DNA from: Ralstonia sp. RRA
GTDB taxonomy: Bacteria > Pseudomonadota > Gammaproteobacteria > Burkholderiales > Burkholderiaceae
Direction: 5' to 3'
NCBI RefSeq assembly: GCF_037023145.1
Contig: NZ_CP146091.1
Span: 1,488,001 to 1,552,000, forward strand
DNA length: 64,000 bases
In this document: positions 54,025-64,000 of the stretch, in pieces
How the letters are laid out: each line of letters starts with the position of its first letter
Numbering within the stretch: the stretch's first letter is position 1
Made by a program: the position numbers and the translations under genes
The notes under the pieces: generated by a model
Seen by the model: the letters and a program-made list of their open reading frames with translations, nothing else
What the model was told of the DNA's origin: nothing
The model's database searches: none

Positions 54025-54786
54025 TCACTCCGTGGCCGGTGCCACGTCCTCAAATCGCCGCCACTCACCATTGACCAGCAGCTCCAGCGGCTGGAACAAG
54101 GCCTTGTAGGCCATCTTGCGGCTCTGCTCGATCCAGTAGCCGAGGTAGACATAGGGCAGGTCCAGCGCCTGCGCCTGGGCGATCTGCCAGAGCACGTTGT
54201 ACGTTCCGTAGCTCGCTTTGTGCTCCGTCGGATCGTAGAACGTGTAGACGGACGACAGACCGTCTTCCAGCACGTCAATCATGCTCACCATGCGCAGCTT
54301 GCCCGCCGACGGCGATTCGGGCGGCTCGCGAAACTCCACCAGACGCGAATTCACCCGGCTTTGCAGCAGGAACTGTTCGTATTGGTCGCGGCTGTCGTGG
54401 TCCATGCCGCCGCCTGCGTGGCGGACGGATTGGTAAAGCAGGTAGAGCTGGTAGTGCTCTTCGACATAGGTGAGCGGGGCGACCAACGCCTCCAGCGACT
54501 GATGGCGCTCTGCTGCGCGACGTTGCGTGCGCGAAGGCGAAAACTGATCGACCACGACGCGGCAGGGCGTGCACGCATGGCAGTCGTCACAGTGGGGGCG
54601 ATAGGTGAAGATGCCGCTGCGCCGGAATCCGGCGCGCACGAGCTTCGAGTAGACGTCCGCGTTGATCAGGTGCGCCGGCGTGGCGACCTGCGAACGCGCC
54701 AAGCGGCCATCCAGGTAGCTGCATGCGTAAGGCGCGGTGGCATAGAACTGCAATGCCGAGAGAGGAAGTTCCTTAAGCTTGCTCAT
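54025..54786 (-). CDS. bpt: Aspartate/glutamate leucyltransferase (Bpt)
   Basis: A 253-residue ATE1-like aminoacyl-tRNA-protein transferase. It moves Leu from Leu-tRNA to proteins with N-terminal Asp or Glu, marking them for ClpAPS. Conserved segments: [22 protein letters not shown] with the N-terminal Cys region, [15 protein letters not shown], and [16 protein letters not shown]. The start at 54786 lies inside the 3' end of aat (14-bp overlap), so the two are coupled. The open frame to 54867 is not conserved. Confidence 0.94.
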   Translation of the reverse strand: MSKLKELPLSALQFYATAPYACSYLDGRLARSQVATPAHLINADVYSKLVRAGFRRSGIFTYRPHCDDCHACTPCRVVVDQFSPSRTQRRAAERHQSLEALVAPLTYVEEHYQLYLLYQSVRHAGGGMDHDSRDQYEQFLLQSRVNSRLVEFREPPESPSAGKLRMVSMIDVLEDGLSSVYTFYDPTEHKASYGTYNVLWQIAQAQALDLPYVYLGYWIEQSRKMAYKALFQPLELLVNGEWRRFEDVAPATE

Positions 54787-55519
54787 TGCGCACGGTCCAT
54801 CGACGAAGCACGGATTTGTCGAAGTGCCACGGCACGATGGCCGGCGCATTGGCCGCTTCCCGCACATGCGCGAGAAACGCTGCGCGCGGCACCGGGGCTC
54901 CTCCCAGCGACGCCAGATGTTCAGTCTCCTGCTGGCAGTCTATCATCGCGACGCCCTGACTGCCGAGGAAGGCGCACAGTGCCGCCAAGGCGATTTTCGA
55001 GGCGTCGGTACGGTGGGCGAACATGGATTCACCGTAGAACATGCGGCCCAACGACACGCCGTACAGACCGCCCACGCGCTTGCCGGCATACCAGGTCTCG
55101 ACGCTGTGGGCATAGCCGCGGCGGTGCAGGGCGGTATACGCCTGAATCACATCCTCGGTGATCCACGTACCGTGCTGGCCGGGGCGTGCGGTGGTGGCGC
55201 AGTCGATCATCGTTTCGCGGAAGGCGTGGTCGATGCGCACTTCCCAGGCCGGATTGTCGAGCACACGGCGCAGTGTCTTGCGGAAGGTGGCTGATACGCG
55301 AAAGTCTTCCGGGCGCAGCACCATGCGCGGGTCGGTGCTCCACCACAGCACGGGCTGGCCCTGCGCATACCAGGGGAAGATGCCTTGCCGATACGCAATC
55401 AGCAGCCGCTGCGGGGAGAGATCTGCGCTGGCCGCAAGCAGCCCAGGCGCTTCGGATTCAGGCCCGAGCGCGCGATCGACCGGCGGAAAGGGATCGTGCG
55501 GATCCAGCCAGGCGATCAT
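54773..55519 (-). CDS. aat: Leucyl/phenylalanyl-tRNA-protein transferase
   Basis: A 248-residue L/F-transferase (234 in E. coli). It adds Leu or Phe to proteins with N-terminal Lys or Arg in the N-degron pathway. Signature segments: [57 protein letters not shown] and [21 protein letters not shown] region, then [16 protein letters not shown]. It is upstream of bpt on the same strand with overlap. Placing both N-degron transferases together is common in beta- and gammaproteobacteria. Confidence 0.95.
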   Translation of the reverse strand: MIAWLDPHDPFPPVDRALGPESEAPGLLAASADLSPQRLLIAYRQGIFPWYAQGQPVLWWSTDPRMVLRPEDFRVSATFRKTLRRVLDNPAWEVRIDHAFRETMIDCATTARPGQHGTWITEDVIQAYTALHRRGYAHSVETWYAGKRVGGLYGVSLGRMFYGESMFAHRTDASKIALAALCAFLGSQGVAMIDCQQETEHLASLGGAPVPRAAFLAHVREAANAPAIVPWHFDKSVLRRWTVRNEQA

Positions 55520-55544
55520 GATGCGGAGAAATGTTGAGGCTGGA

Positions 55545-56132
55545 TTACGACGTCGTGGCCGGTGTGTCGACCGTGGCCGAGCGCATTGGCTTGTAGATGT
55601 CCAGCGTGTGGAGGCGGAAGCTGCCGTCGGTCAGTTTGCCTGCCGCGCGGTCGGCAAAGAAGCAGCGAAGCGTATGGATGACGGTCGGGAAGGCGAGGTC
55701 GTCCCAGGGGATGTCGGCTTCATTGAAGAGCGCGACTTCCAGGCTTTCCTCGCCCGGCGCGAAATCGAGATCGCTCAATCTGGCCAGGTAGAAGAGGTGC
55801 ACCTGATGCACGTGCGGCACGTTCAGCACCGAATACAGTTCACCGATCTCGATGCGGGCGCCGGCTTCTTCCTGCGTTTCGCGCTCGGCGGCTTGCGCGG
55901 TGGTCTCACCGATTTCCATGAAGCCTGCAGGCAAGGTCCAGAAACCGTAGCGCGGCTCGATGGCGCGTTTGCACAGCAGGACCTGATCGTTCCACACGGG
56001 CACGGTGCCGACCACGTTGCGCGGATTCACGTAGTGAATCGTATTGCAGTGATCGCAAACGTCGCGCAGTCGGTTGTCGCCGGTGGGAATGCGCGAGACG
56101 ACTGGCTGGCCGCAGTTGGAACAGAATTTCAT
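55545..56132 (-). CDS. NUDIX hydrolase with zinc ribbon
   Basis: A 195-residue protein. A zinc ribbon at the N-terminus (CSNCG and CDHCN) is followed by a NUDIX domain with the box [29 protein letters not shown]. The zinc-ribbon plus NUDIX layout resembles NudC, but the protein is shorter than NudC (about 257) and lacks its N-terminal domain, so the substrate (a nucleotide sugar, NADH or similar) is unclear. Start codons at 56132, 56141 and a GTG at 56147 are in frame; MKFCSNCG at 56132 is the most common family start. It lies upstream of aat by 25 bp. Confidence 0.88.
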   Translation of the reverse strand: MKFCSNCGQPVVSRIPTGDNRLRDVCDHCNTIHYVNPRNVVGTVPVWNDQVLLCKRAIEPRYGFWTLPAGFMEIGETTAQAAERETQEEAGARIEIGELYSVLNVPHVHQVHLFYLARLSDLDFAPGEESLEVALFNEADIPWDDLAFPTVIHTLRCFFADRAAGKLTDGSFRLHTLDIYKPMRSATVDTPATTS

Positions 56133-56249
56133 GGGAACCATGAGCACTCAGGCAGGTGGAATGTCTCAGTGTATCACCGAGGTGACGCGGTCCCGCGTGG
56201 GGCGGGGTATCGACTGAGCTGCGGACTGCGGCAGCGCATAGAAAAGCAA

Positions 56250-56274
56250 AAAGCCCGCTAGTGCGGGCTTTGCT
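56250..56274. terminator. Terminator downstream of the tRNA-fMet pair
   Basis: AAAGCCCGC (56250-56258) pairs with GCGGGCTTT (56263-56271), 4-nt loop, flanked by A and T residues. On the minus strand it follows the initiator tRNA genes and precedes the NUDIX gene. Confidence 0.75.
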
Positions 56275-56327
56275 GGTGTGTTTTTTATTCGGCCCAGGTG
56301 TTGGAGCGAGCCGTTCGACTTTTGTCG

Positions 56328-56405
<78 letters not shown>

Positions 56406-56433
56406 TCCGTAAAAAACACGTTCGACTTCTGGC

Positions 56434-56510
<77 letters not shown>

Positions 56511-56526
56511 TCCGTCGAAGAACGAG

Positions 56527-56555
56527 ACTATATCGAAATCCCTGCGGCGACGCAA
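56527..56555 (-). promoter_or_regulatory. Promoter of the tRNA-fMet pair
   Basis: On the minus strand TTGCGT (56555-56550), 17-nt spacer, TATAGT (56532-56527), 16 bp before the first tRNA. Good spacing and strong -10. Confidence 0.65.
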
Positions 56556-56741
56556 CATCTTTCTCGTGCAATCGGCATCTTGGTGGTGCCTGATGCTCGT
56601 GCGACGTGCCTGCAACGTCAATCCGCACTTGGTACTTAGACTCATCGAACATCGTGGTGTTCGAATGCGGCGCACACGATGCATGGCAGTGCGCGCGCCG
56701 TTTACAATGCGGCCTTTCGCGTTCTTCTCCTGACTCTGACC

Positions 56742-57776
56742 GTGCTCAACGCCCTGTACCCGCTTGCCCGCCCGCTGCTGTTTTCGATGGACCCCGAAGA
56801 CGCGCACCACTTCACGTTGAACCAGCTCAAGCGGGCGCATGCGATGGGGTTCTCCAGTTGCATTGGCGCGCGCATTGCGCCGCAACCGCGCACGGTGATG
56901 GGCGTGACGTTTCCGAACCCGGTGGGGCTGGCTGCTGGCCTAGACAAGGACGGCGCCTATATCGACGCGCTTGGCGCGCTTGGCTTCGGCTTCATCGAGG
57001 TGGGCACGGTCACGCCGCGCGCACAGCCTGGCAACCCGCGCCCGCGCATGTTCCGCTTGCCGGCTGCGAATGCGCTGATCAACCGCATGGGCTTCAACAA
57101 TGGCGGCGTCGATGCGTTCATCAATAACGTGAAGGCATCGAAGTGGCGTGAGGCAGGTGGCGTGCTCGGCCTGAACATCGGCAAGAACGCTGATACGCCG
57201 ATCGAACGCGCCGTCGACGACTACCTGCATTGCCTGGAGCGCGTGTACCCACACGCCAGCTATGTGACGGTGAACATCTCGTCGCCGAATACGAAGAATC
57301 TGCGCCAGCTCCAGGGCGCGAGCGAACTCGATAGCCTGCTCGGTACGCTGCGCGATGCACAGCAGCGCCTGGCTGATCAGCACAAGCGCTACGTGCCGGT
57401 GGCACTGAAGATCGCACCGGACCTCGACGACGACCAGATCGCCAACGTGGCCGATGCCTTGCTGCGCCACAAGATGGATGGCGTGATCGCCACCAATACG
57501 ACGATCAGCCGCGAAGCCGTGACTGGTTTGGCCCATGCGGAAGAGGCGGGCGGCCTGTCGGGGCAGCCGGTGCGTGAAGGTTCGACGCGAGTGATTCGCG
57601 CGCTGCGCGGTTTGCTGGGCGATGCTGTGCCGATCATTGGCGTGGGCGGCATCCTGGCGGGCGAGCACGCGCGCGAGAAGATCGACGCTGGCGCACAGCT
57701 TGTGCAGCTCTATACCGGGTTGATTTATCGCGGTCCGTCGCTGGTGGCGGAATGTGCCCGCGCGCTGGCGCGTTGA
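56742..57776 (+). CDS. pyrD: Dihydroorotate dehydrogenase (quinone), class 2 (GTG start)
   Basis: A 344-residue flavoprotein (336 in E. coli) that oxidises dihydroorotate to orotate at the inner membrane. The N-terminal amphipathic helix region [20 protein letters not shown] identifies the quinone-linked class. FMN and substrate motifs: [38 protein letters not shown] with catalytic Ser, [10 protein letters not shown] and [11 protein letters not shown]. The start is GTG 56742; the open frame back to 56679 overlaps the putative -10 TACAAT near 56703, so that longer start is unlikely. Confidence 0.95.
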   Translation: MLNALYPLARPLLFSMDPEDAHHFTLNQLKRAHAMGFSSCIGARIAPQPRTVMGVTFPNPVGLAAGLDKDGAYIDALGALGFGFIEVGTVTPRAQPGNPRPRMFRLPAANALINRMGFNNGGVDAFINNVKASKWREAGGVLGLNIGKNADTPIERAVDDYLHCLERVYPHASYVTVNISSPNTKNLRQLQGASELDSLLGTLRDAQQRLADQHKRYVPVALKIAPDLDDDQIANVADALLRHKMDGVIATNTTISREAVTGLAHAEEAGGLSGQPVREGSTRVIRALRGLLGDAVPIIGVGGILAGEHAREKIDAGAQLVQLYTGLIYRGPSLVAECARALAR

Positions 57777-57792
57777 GTGGAGCCCGCCGGCC

Positions 57793-58032
57793 CTAGCGCC
57801 GGGTCAGGTAGATGACGATGGCGCTGACGGCCACCAGGGTCGCCGCCACGTCATATGGGCCGGTGTAATCCGCCCACACCGCTGGATCTAAACGCTGCGC
57901 GAACGCCGACTGCGTCCAGGGCAGGATCACGCGTGGAATGGCGAACAGCACCACAGCCACCACCAGCAGCACGATCAGTGCGGCCAGTGCGGTCTGCGAC
58001 CGTCCCCAGGTGCGGATGGATGAATAGGGCAA
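57793..58032 (-). CDS. Small membrane protein (79 aa)
   Basis: A 79-residue protein with two clear membrane helices, AALIVLLVVAVVLFAIPRVIL (about 17-37) and YDVAATLVAVSAIVIYLT (about 60-77). The short loop between them holds QSAFAQRLDPAVWADYTGP. Function unknown. It converges with pyrD (16 bp between the stops). Membrane topology and coding statistics support it being real. Confidence 0.75.
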   Translation of the reverse strand: MPYSSIRTWGRSQTALAALIVLLVVAVVLFAIPRVILPWTQSAFAQRLDPAVWADYTGPYDVAATLVAVSAIVIYLTRR

Positions 58033-58425
58033 GGCTCGTCCCTGCTTAAAGATTGCTGTCCGGCCGTCAAGATGGTCGGCAGAAAAGTTTGCAATTCAGC
58101 TTTGTCGGGAATTCTCCTACAAAGTTCTGTCCGCCGCTGTCCTACGTTTGGCTATGTGCAGCACAGCATGCTTGACCCGGCAACGCGGTGCATAGCGCTT
58201 GGCTTTACACCGTTTTCTGCTGCCAATATCAAACGGTCGTTTGCTGAATCGGCGTGTTTCAAACACCTCCGAAACGCCAATGGCAAGGGGGATTTGTCCT
58301 GATGCAGCGCGGCAACGATTGCCCGTTTGAGGGGTTGGCGGGAGAAAGCCGCGGAGTACAATCCGCCCTCATTGTGCATTGCACTATTTTTTGAGCGGCC
58401 AGTAGTTCGGCCGATTTACAAGCGC
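58033..58425. other. Divergent regulatory region before kup
   Basis: 393 bp without a supported gene; a 76-codon open frame at 58072-58302 has no Shine-Dalgarno and no family character. CAAAC/GTTTG at 58230-58243 form an inverted repeat. A kup promoter candidate is at 58335-58362. Confidence 0.5.
58335..58362 (+). promoter_or_regulatory. Putative kup promoter
   Basis: TTGGCG (58335-58340), 16-nt spacer, TACAAT (58357-58362), 64 bp before the ATG at 58426. Confidence 0.5.
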
Positions 58426-60330
58426 ATGAGTCAAGTTCTTACAGCAGCAGGGGTCCCCCCCAAGACCAACGTAAACCTGCGCGCCATGGTGATCGGCGCG
58501 GTCGGTGTGGTGTTCGGCGACATCGGAACCAGCCCGCTGTACTCGCTCAAGGAAGCGTTCAATCCGGAGCACGGCATTCCGTTCTCCAACACCGCGGTGC
58601 TCGGCATCATTTCAATGCTCTTCTGGGCGATGGTGATCGTGGTGTCGCTCAAGTACGTGCTGTTCGTCATGCGCGCCGACAACAACGGCGAAGGCGGCAT
58701 CCTGGCGCTGATGGCGTTGTCGCTGCGTACGGCCAATCAGAATTCCAAGCGCATGTCGCTGCTGATGATGCTTGGCGTTTTCGGGGCGTGCATGTTCTAC
58801 GGCGATGCGGTGATCACGCCGGCCATCTCTGTGCTCTCAGCCATGGAGGGCCTGGAGATCGCGGCGCCCGCGCTGTCGCCGTTTGTGTTGCCGATCACGC
58901 TGGTGATCCTGACGGGGCTGTTCCTGATCCAGCGCAGCGGCACGTCGGTGGTCGGCAAGCTGTTCGGGCCAGTGATGCTGCTGTGGTTTGCCGCTCTGGC
59001 GGCGCTGGGCTTGATGAACCTGGTGAAGGCCCCCCAGATTCTGGTAGCCATCAACCCGATGTATGCGATTTCGTTCCTGCATGACCACGCGCTGCAGGCG
59101 TTCATCGTGTTGGGTTCCGTGTTCCTAGTGCTGACCGGCGCCGAAGCGCTCTACGCAGACATGGGCCACTTCGGTGCGCGCCCGATCCGCTGGGCGTGGT
59201 TCTTTATCGTGGCGCCGAGCCTGCTGCTGAACTACTTCGGCCAGGGCGCCATGATGCTCGTCGATCCGAGCACAATCGAAAACCCGTTCTACCGCTCTGT
59301 GCCGGAGGCCCTCCAACTGCCGATGGTGGTGCTGGCGGCGGCCGCCACGGTCATTGCCTCACAGGCCGTGATTTCGGGCGCGTTCTCGCTGACGAGCCAA
59401 GCGATTCAGCTGGGCTTCGTGCCGCGCATGCGCATCCGTTATACGTCGGAAGCAGAGATCGGCCAGATCTACGTGCCGATGGTCAACTGGATGCTGCTGA
59501 TCCTGGTGATTGGCGTGGTGCTCGCGTTCAAGAAGTCCGACAACCTGGCCGCGGCCTACGGTATTGCGGTGACGACCACGATGGTCATTACTACGGTACT
59601 GGCGGCGGTGGTGATGCGCTCGGTGTGGCGCTGGAACACCGCGCTGGTGACGCTGGTCATTGCTGGCTTCCTGGTGGTCGACCTGGCGTTCTTCGCGGCT
59701 AACCTGCTGAAGATCCTCGACGGCGGCTGGTTCCCGCTGATGCTGGGCGCAGGCGTGTTCTTCCTGCTGATGACCTGGTACAAGGGCAAGAAGCTGCTGC
59801 GCGCACGCAGCCTGGAAGATGGCATTCCGCTGGAGCCCTTCCTGGCCGGCCTGCTGGCCCATCCGCCGCATCGCGTGGAGGGCACGTCGGTCTTCCTGAC
59901 CGGCAATACCGAGTTCGTGCCGGTGTCGCTGCTGCATAACCTGAAACACAACCGCGTGCTGCACGAGCGCGTGATCTTCATCAGCTTCGTCACGCGCGAC
60001 ATTCCGTACGTGGATGACAAGCACCGCGTGTCGGTGCGTGATCTGGGCAGCGGCATCTACATCGTCAAGGCGGAATACGGCTTCAAGGAAACGCCGGATG
60101 TGTACCGCGTGCTCGAGCTGGGCCAACCGCAGATCGGCACGCGCTGCGAGCTGATGGATACGTCGTTCTTCATCGCGCGTGAATCGGTGGTGCCGTCCAA
60201 GTTGCCGGGCATGTCGATGTGGCGCGAGCGCTTGTTTGCCTGGATGCATCAGAACGGCGCAAAGCCTTCGGACTTCTTCCATATCCCTGCCAACCGCGTG
60301 GTGGAGTTGGGGACCAAGGTCGAGATTTAA
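58426..60330 (+). CDS. kup: Kup-type potassium uptake protein
   Basis: A 634-residue low-affinity K+/H+ symporter (622 in E. coli). It has about 12 membrane helices; the first carries the family signature [25 protein letters not shown], and DADNN-type motif [16 protein letters not shown] follows. A soluble C-terminal domain of about 170 residues ends [13 protein letters not shown], as usual. The ATG at 58426 gives the normal length; the frame is open to 58327. No Kdp or Trk genes are adjacent. A strong terminator follows. Confidence 0.96.
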   Translation: MSQVLTAAGVPPKTNVNLRAMVIGAVGVVFGDIGTSPLYSLKEAFNPEHGIPFSNTAVLGIISMLFWAMVIVVSLKYVLFVMRADNNGEGGILALMALSLRTANQNSKRMSLLMMLGVFGACMFYGDAVITPAISVLSAMEGLEIAAPALSPFVLPITLVILTGLFLIQRSGTSVVGKLFGPVMLLWFAALAALGLMNLVKAPQILVAINPMYAISFLHDHALQAFIVLGSVFLVLTGAEALYADMGHFGARPIRWAWFFIVAPSLLLNYFGQGAMMLVDPSTIENPFYRSVPEALQLPMVVLAAAATVIASQAVISGAFSLTSQAIQLGFVPRMRIRYTSEAEIGQIYVPMVNWMLLILVIGVVLAFKKSDNLAAAYGIAVTTTMVITTVLAAVVMRSVWRWNTALVTLVIAGFLVVDLAFFAANLLKILDGGWFPLMLGAGVFFLLMTWYKGKKLLRARSLEDGIPLEPFLAGLLAHPPHRVEGTSVFLTGNTEFVPVSLLHNLKHNRVLHERVIFISFVTRDIPYVDDKHRVSVRDLGSGIYIVKAEYGFKETPDVYRVLELGQPQIGTRCELMDTSFFIARESVVPSKLPGMSMWRERLFAWMHQNGAKPSDFFHIPANRVVELGTKVEI

Positions 60331-60349
60331 GACCCGCGTCGCTGAAAGA

Positions 60350-60388
60350 CAAAACGGCCCGTGCGAGAGAGACGCACGGGCCGTTTTG
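60350..60388. terminator. Terminator between kup and the repeat protein
   Basis: CAAAACGGCCCGTGCG (60350-60365) pairs perfectly with CGCACGGGCCGTTTTG (60373-60388), loop 7 nt. T and A tracts on both sides make it bidirectional for the two convergent genes. Confidence 0.92.
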
Positions 60389-60406
60389 CTTGGATGCCTG
60401 CAGTGA

Positions 60407-60847
60407 TTACATCTTCGAGGCAGCGTGGTTGCGCTCACGGACTTCGTCGTTGCGCGCATGGACGTCATGATTGCGGTCCTTGACGTCGTGGTGCAGATCG
60501 CGGCGGTCTTTGTTCAGGTCTTTGCGGTCGGCGTTGACCTGACGCTGGTCTTGGGCGCGCTGCTTGTTCCAGTATTCGGCTCCCTTGACGTCGCCCTTGG
60601 CCAGATCACGGTCTTCACGGCGTTGGGCAGCGTTGCGCTCGGCACGTTCGTCAGCCAGGGCGGCCTTGTCCTTGCCGATGTCGGCGCGGTCGTGGCGGAT
60701 ATCGCGGTTGTCGTGACGGATGTCGCGGTTGTCCTGGCGGATCTGCTGGTTGTCTTGCTGGACTTGCGTGACCGGGGCGGTTTGAGCAAAAGCGGCGGTA
60801 CCGGCAACAGCAAGCAGGGCGGCAATCAGGGTGTGGCTCGTCTTCAT
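60407..60847 (-). CDS. Secreted charged-repeat protein (146 aa)
   Basis: A 146-residue product with a signal peptide (MKTSHTLIAALLAVAGTAAFA, cut after residue 21). The mature part is almost only Arg, Asp, Asn, His, Gln and Lys in short repeats: DNRDIRHDNRDIRHDRADI in the first half and DRKDLNKDRRDLHHDVKDR in the second, spaced seven residues apart as in an amphipathic helix or coiled coil. There is no hydrophobic core, so an extended helical rod is likely. Similar Burkholderiales proteins are annotated only as hypothetical. A metal- or polyanion-binding role is possible because of the His/Asp pattern, but unproved. Confidence 0.85.
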   Translation of the reverse strand: MKTSHTLIAALLAVAGTAAFAQTAPVTQVQQDNQQIRQDNRDIRHDNRDIRHDRADIGKDKAALADERAERNAAQRREDRDLAKGDVKGAEYWNKQRAQDQRQVNADRKDLNKDRRDLHHDVKDRNHDVHARNDEVRERNHAASKM

Positions 60848-60981
60848 GGTGTTCTCCTCGTGGGTACCAGGCGGTGGTTGCCTGTGTCTCCTTAACGGGC
60901 CAAAAAGACGTGCCGACGACGCCCGAGTGTTAGCAAAGTTCCGCGCACGTAAGAACTTGTAACGTTATCGGGCGAGGCATG

Positions 60982-61016
60982 AAAAAACCCGCCGAGTCCG
61001 AAGACTGGGCGGGTTT
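60982..61016 (-). terminator. Terminator of tex
   Basis: AAACCCGCC (60985-60993) pairs with GGCGGGTTT (61008-61016); inside, AGTC pairs with GACT around CGAA. The minus strand continues into a T6 run. It follows the tex stop by 19 bp. Confidence 0.85.
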
Positions 61017-61034
61017 CGCTGCGCAGAACGCGCG

Positions 61035-63371
61035 TCAGCGCTTGAGCTTGGCGAAGGCGGCCGCCATCGCGCCACCCGCCGGCGCGGCTTCGCGGCGTTG
61101 CTGCCCCCCTTGGCGATTGCCGCCGCCGTTCGGGCGATCGCCGCCGCCGGTGCGCGCCGGCGTCTGGCCCGGCTCGTCCGACAGGCGCATCGTCAGGCCG
61201 ATGCGGTTGCGCTTCACGTCCACCTCCATCACCTTGACCTTGACGATCTGGCCGGGCTTCACCACCTCGTGCGGATCACGCACGAACTTGGTCGACAGCG
61301 CCGACACGTGCACCAGCCCATCCTGATGCACGCCGATGTCGATGAACGCGCCAAAGGCCGCTACGTTCGTCACCACGCCTTCCAGCGCCATCCCGGGCTG
61401 CAGGTCCTTGATGTCTTCCACGCCGTCCTGGAACGTGGCGGTCTTGAACTCGGGGCGCGGGTCGCGGCCGGGCTTTTCCAGTTCGGAGAGGATGTCGACC
61501 ACGGTCGGCAGGCCGAATTTCTCATCAGTGAAATCGCGCGGGGTCAGGCCACGAAGTGCTTCGCGGTTGCCGAGCACGTCGACGATGCCCTTCTTGATGC
61601 TGTCCAGAATGCGCTTGACCACCGGATAAGCCTCCGGGTGGACAGACGAGCGATCGAGCGGGTTGTCGCCATCGTTGATGCGCAGGAAGCCGGCGGCCTG
61701 CTCGAACGTCTTGTCGCCCAGGCGCGGCACCTTCTTGAGCGCATCACGGTTGGCAAACGCGCCGTTGGCGTCACGGTATTCGACGATGTTCTTGGCGAGG
61801 ATCGAGTTGAGGCCCGATACACGCGCCAGTAGCGGGGCAGAGGCGGTGTTCACATCCACGCCGACCGCGTTCACGCAATCCTCGACAATGGCGTCCAGCG
61901 CGCGGGCCAGCTCGCGCTGGTTCACGTCGTGCTGGTACTGGCCGACGCCGATCGACTTGGGGTCGATCTTCACGAGTTCGGCCAACGGGTCTTGCAGGCG
62001 GCGGGCGATCGACACTGCGCCGCGCAGCGACACGTCCAGTTCCGGGAATTCCTTGGCCGCCAGTTCCGATGCGGAATACACCGACGCACCAGCCTCGCTC
62101 ACCACAATCTTGGTCAGCTTGAGTTCGGGCATGTTGCGCATCAGGTCTTGCACGAGCTTGTCGGTCTCGCGGCTGGCGGTGCCGTTGCCAATGGAAACCA
62201 GCGCCACGTTGTGCTGCTTGGCCAGGCGTGCCATCGTCGCGAGCGAACCGTTCCAGTCGCGGCGTGGCTCGTGCGGGTAGATGGTGGCGGTCTCCAGCAG
62301 CTTGCCGGTGTGGTCGACCACGGCGATCTTGCAGCCGGTGCGGATGCCTGGGTCGACGCCCATCACGGCCTTCGGGCCAGCGGGGGCGGCCAGCAGCAGA
62401 TCGTGCAGGTTGCGGCCGAAGATCTTGATGGCTTCGGCTTCGGCTGATTCGCGCAGTTGCGTCAGCAGTTCGGTCTCGATATGCGGCTGCACCTTGACGC
62501 GCCAGCACCAGCGGCACACGTCCGACAACCACTTGTCCGCCGCGCGGCCTTTGTTTTCGACGCCGACATGGCGCGCGATCATGATTTCGCACGGGTGCGG
62601 GCTCATCGCATCCTGTTCTTCGCCCAGGCCGAGCTTGACGAACAGCACGCCCGCATTGCGGCCACGGAACAGCGCCAGCGCGCGGTGCGACGGCACGTTG
62701 CGGATCGGCTCGCTGTAGGCGTAGTAGTCGCGGAATTTTTCTTCCTCGGCGGTTTCCTTGCCTTCCACCACCGTCGATGACACCAGGCCCTGGTTCCACA
62801 GGTGCTCGCGCACCTTGCCCAGCAGTTCGGCCGTTTCGCCAAATTGTTCGGAGAGGATGTCGCGTGCGCCGTCCAGCGCGGCCTTCACGTCGGGCACGCC
62901 GCCATCAGCGGTCGGGTTACCGTTGACGAATTTGGCGGCTTCGGCCTGTGGGTCGAGTGTCGGATCGGCCAGCAGCGCCTGGGCCAGCGGCTCCAGGCCA
63001 CATTCGCGGGCGATCTGGGCGCGTGTGCGGCGCTTGGGCTTGTAGGGCAGGTAGAGGTCTTCCAGCACCTGCTTGGTTTCGGCCGCTTCGATGGCCGCGC
63101 GCAGTGGGTCGGTCAGCTTGCCTTGCTCTTCAATGGAGGCCAGGATCGCCGCGCGGCGGTCTTCCAGCTCGCGCAGGTACAGCAGGCGCTCTTCCAGGTT
63201 GCGCAGCTGCGTGTCGTCCAGGTTGTCCGTCACCTCCTTACGGTAACGTGCGATGAAGGGCACGGTGGCACCTTCGTCCAGCAGTTGCACGGCGGCGGCA
63301 ACCTGATGCGGCTTGACCGCCAGTTCAACGGCAATGCGGGAGACGATCTTCTGCAACACGGAATCGGTCAT
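61035..63371 (-). CDS. tex: Tex-family RNA-binding transcription accessory protein
   Basis: A 778-residue Tex protein (773 in E. coli YhgF). Order: helical N-terminal region, YqgF/RuvC-like domain (near 325-450, [18 protein letters not shown]), helix-hairpin-helix domains (near 500-560, with [19 protein letters not shown]), and a C-terminal S1 domain (near 650-720, [26 protein letters not shown]). A Gly/Arg-rich tail ([20 protein letters not shown]) follows. It binds nucleic acids and affects transcription and toxin expression in Bordetella; the exact role is unclear. The start at 63371 is conserved; the frame opens at 63419. Confidence 0.95.
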   Translation of the reverse strand: MTDSVLQKIVSRIAVELAVKPHQVAAAVQLLDEGATVPFIARYRKEVTDNLDDTQLRNLEERLLYLRELEDRRAAILASIEEQGKLTDPLRAAIEAAETKQVLEDLYLPYKPKRRTRAQIARECGLEPLAQALLADPTLDPQAEAAKFVNGNPTADGGVPDVKAALDGARDILSEQFGETAELLGKVREHLWNQGLVSSTVVEGKETAEEEKFRDYYAYSEPIRNVPSHRALALFRGRNAGVLFVKLGLGEEQDAMSPHPCEIMIARHVGVENKGRAADKWLSDVCRWCWRVKVQPHIETELLTQLRESAEAEAIKIFGRNLHDLLLAAPAGPKAVMGVDPGIRTGCKIAVVDHTGKLLETATIYPHEPRRDWNGSLATMARLAKQHNVALVSIGNGTASRETDKLVQDLMRNMPELKLTKIVVSEAGASVYSASELAAKEFPELDVSLRGAVSIARRLQDPLAELVKIDPKSIGVGQYQHDVNQRELARALDAIVEDCVNAVGVDVNTASAPLLARVSGLNSILAKNIVEYRDANGAFANRDALKKVPRLGDKTFEQAAGFLRINDGDNPLDRSSVHPEAYPVVKRILDSIKKGIVDVLGNREALRGLTPRDFTDEKFGLPTVVDILSELEKPGRDPRPEFKTATFQDGVEDIKDLQPGMALEGVVTNVAAFGAFIDIGVHQDGLVHVSALSTKFVRDPHEVVKPGQIVKVKVMEVDVKRNRIGLTMRLSDEPGQTPARTGGGDRPNGGGNRQGGQQRREAAPAGGAMAAAFAKLKR

Positions 63372-63490
63372 TGCTTCCAGAGAGTGCGATGGGAAGCCGC
63401 GCATTTTGCCATAAGGCACAATCTGTTCCGGTGCTGATTGCGCGCCCCACGCGACGTTTGCGGCACAGGCGCGGTGATAAAATGCAAGTT

Positions 63491-64000
63491 ATGCCTACGC
63501 TCCCGTTTTCCGCCCATCACCGCGCTGGCGCGCGCCGTGTTTCTCGCCTGGTTCTGCTGCTTGCCGCGCTCTGTGCTGCGCCGGCGTGGAGCCAATCTCA
63601 GTCGGCCGCTGTGTCAACCCCTGCGTCGACCCCAGCCGTGTCTGCCACACCACCGGATTTCGGTGCGGAACACGACCGCATCACCAGCGCCAAATCGTGG
63701 GCCGAATACCGCTATGCGCAGACCGAGCGTGCCTGTTACGACAAGTTCTTCGTCACGCGCTGCATCGACAAAGCCAAGGATGTGCGCCGCACGGAACTCC
63801 ACACCATCCGTGAGCGCGAGTTGGCACTGGATGAAGCCGAGCGCGCCGACCGCGCTGCTCGCCGCGATCAGGATCGTGCCATCCGCGAGGCTCAGTACAA
63901 CGCTGAGCGTCCGCAACGCGAAGCTGCTGAGCAGAAGAACCGCACCGACTTCCAGAACAAGCAGGAACAGCAGCGCCTGAACGAAGTGCAGCGCCAGGCT
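63491..64000 (+). CDS. Secreted charged coiled-coil protein (N-terminal part)
   Basis: The frame is open from the ATG at 63491 to the window edge (170 codons) and continues beyond it. A signal peptide with a basic start (HHRAGARRVSR) and hydrophobic core (LVLLLAALCAAPAWS) is cut near residue 34. A Ser/Thr/Pro/Ala linker runs to about 55. Residues 55-170 are highly charged and helical, with a Cys pair in ERACYDKFFVTRCIDKAK that may form a disulfide. The end is rich in Gln, Arg and Glu (RDQDRAIREAQ and QKNRTDFQNKQEQQRLNEVQ). It is divergent from tex. A possible -10 TAAAAT lies 7 bp before the start. Function unknown. Confidence 0.8.
   Translation, partial: MPTLPFSAHHRAGARRVSRLVLLLAALCAAPAWSQSQSAAVSTPASTPAVSATPPDFGAEHDRITSAKSWAEYRYAQTERACYDKFFVTRCIDKAKDVRRTELHTIRERELALDEAERADRAARRDQDRAIREAQYNAERPQREAAEQKNRTDFQNKQEQQRLNEVQRQA

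Noticed and set aside
58072..58302. 76-codon ORF upstream of kup
   Set aside because: No Shine-Dalgarno, no conserved character; it lies in the regulatory region.

Overview
The window is ordinary, gene-dense chromosomal DNA of a high-GC betaproteobacterium. Burkholderiaceae is the best fit and a Ralstonia of the pickettii/insidiosa type the most likely genus. The evidence is the thrS-infC-rpmI-rplT-pheS-pheT-ihfA-merR gene order, a phasin gene, a pyruvate dehydrogenase operon that contains a betaproteobacterial proteasome homologue (BPH), and long antisense shadow ORFs typical of GC-rich third codon positions. I see no insertion sequence, prophage, integron or CRISPR array.

Layout. 1-3.8 kb: the start of a TetR regulator with a palindromic operator, an alpha/beta hydrolase, a RidA-like protein and relA. 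3.8-12.3 kb: tRNA-Val(GAC), then a translation island (thrS, infC, rpmI, rplT, pheS, pheT), ihfA, a MerR regulator and tRNA-Pro(GGG). In front of thrS lies a 14-codon leader peptide with three consecutive Thr codons, a strong terminator and a competing antiterminator stem. Together these look like a complete ribosome-mediated threonine attenuator. 12.3-20.5 kb: bluB, an AraC regulator divergent from an AhpD-like protein, an aldose epimerase, small secreted proteins, dinB, an amino-acid permease, a DUF1223 protein and a DUF1488 protein. 20.6-27.1 kb: the homoprotocatechuate meta-cleavage operon hpaG1-G2-E-D-F-H-I with a convergent hpaR repressor; a perfect palindrome overlaps the operon promoter.

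27.1-36 kb: xthA, codA (cytosine deaminase with a changed specificity residue), prlC, folD, and a FixJ-type response regulator with its membrane kinase. 36.1-43.3 kb: aceE-aceF-bph-lpdA. 43.3-48.3 kb: a membrane protein, phasin phaP with two successive terminators and a possible small RNA, an HDAC-like deacetylase, an EamA exporter, a thioesterase and a nitroreductase. 48.7-56.5 kb: a PBP7-type endopeptidase, an IclR regulator divergent from lutA-lutB (no lutC; a small unknown gene is coupled instead), a TM2 protein, a small lipoprotein, the N-degron transferases aat-bpt, a NUDIX hydrolase and two identical initiator tRNA genes. 56.7-64 kb: pyrD, kup, a charged-repeat periplasmic protein, tex and the start of a secreted coiled-coil protein.

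Most genes are housekeeping and can be named confidently. The least routine items are the thrS attenuator (not visible to ORF callers), the ATC start of infC, BPH inside the PDH operon, the lutAB locus without lutC, the cytosine deaminase with Cys at the usual Asp314 position, and several palindromes positioned as operators.
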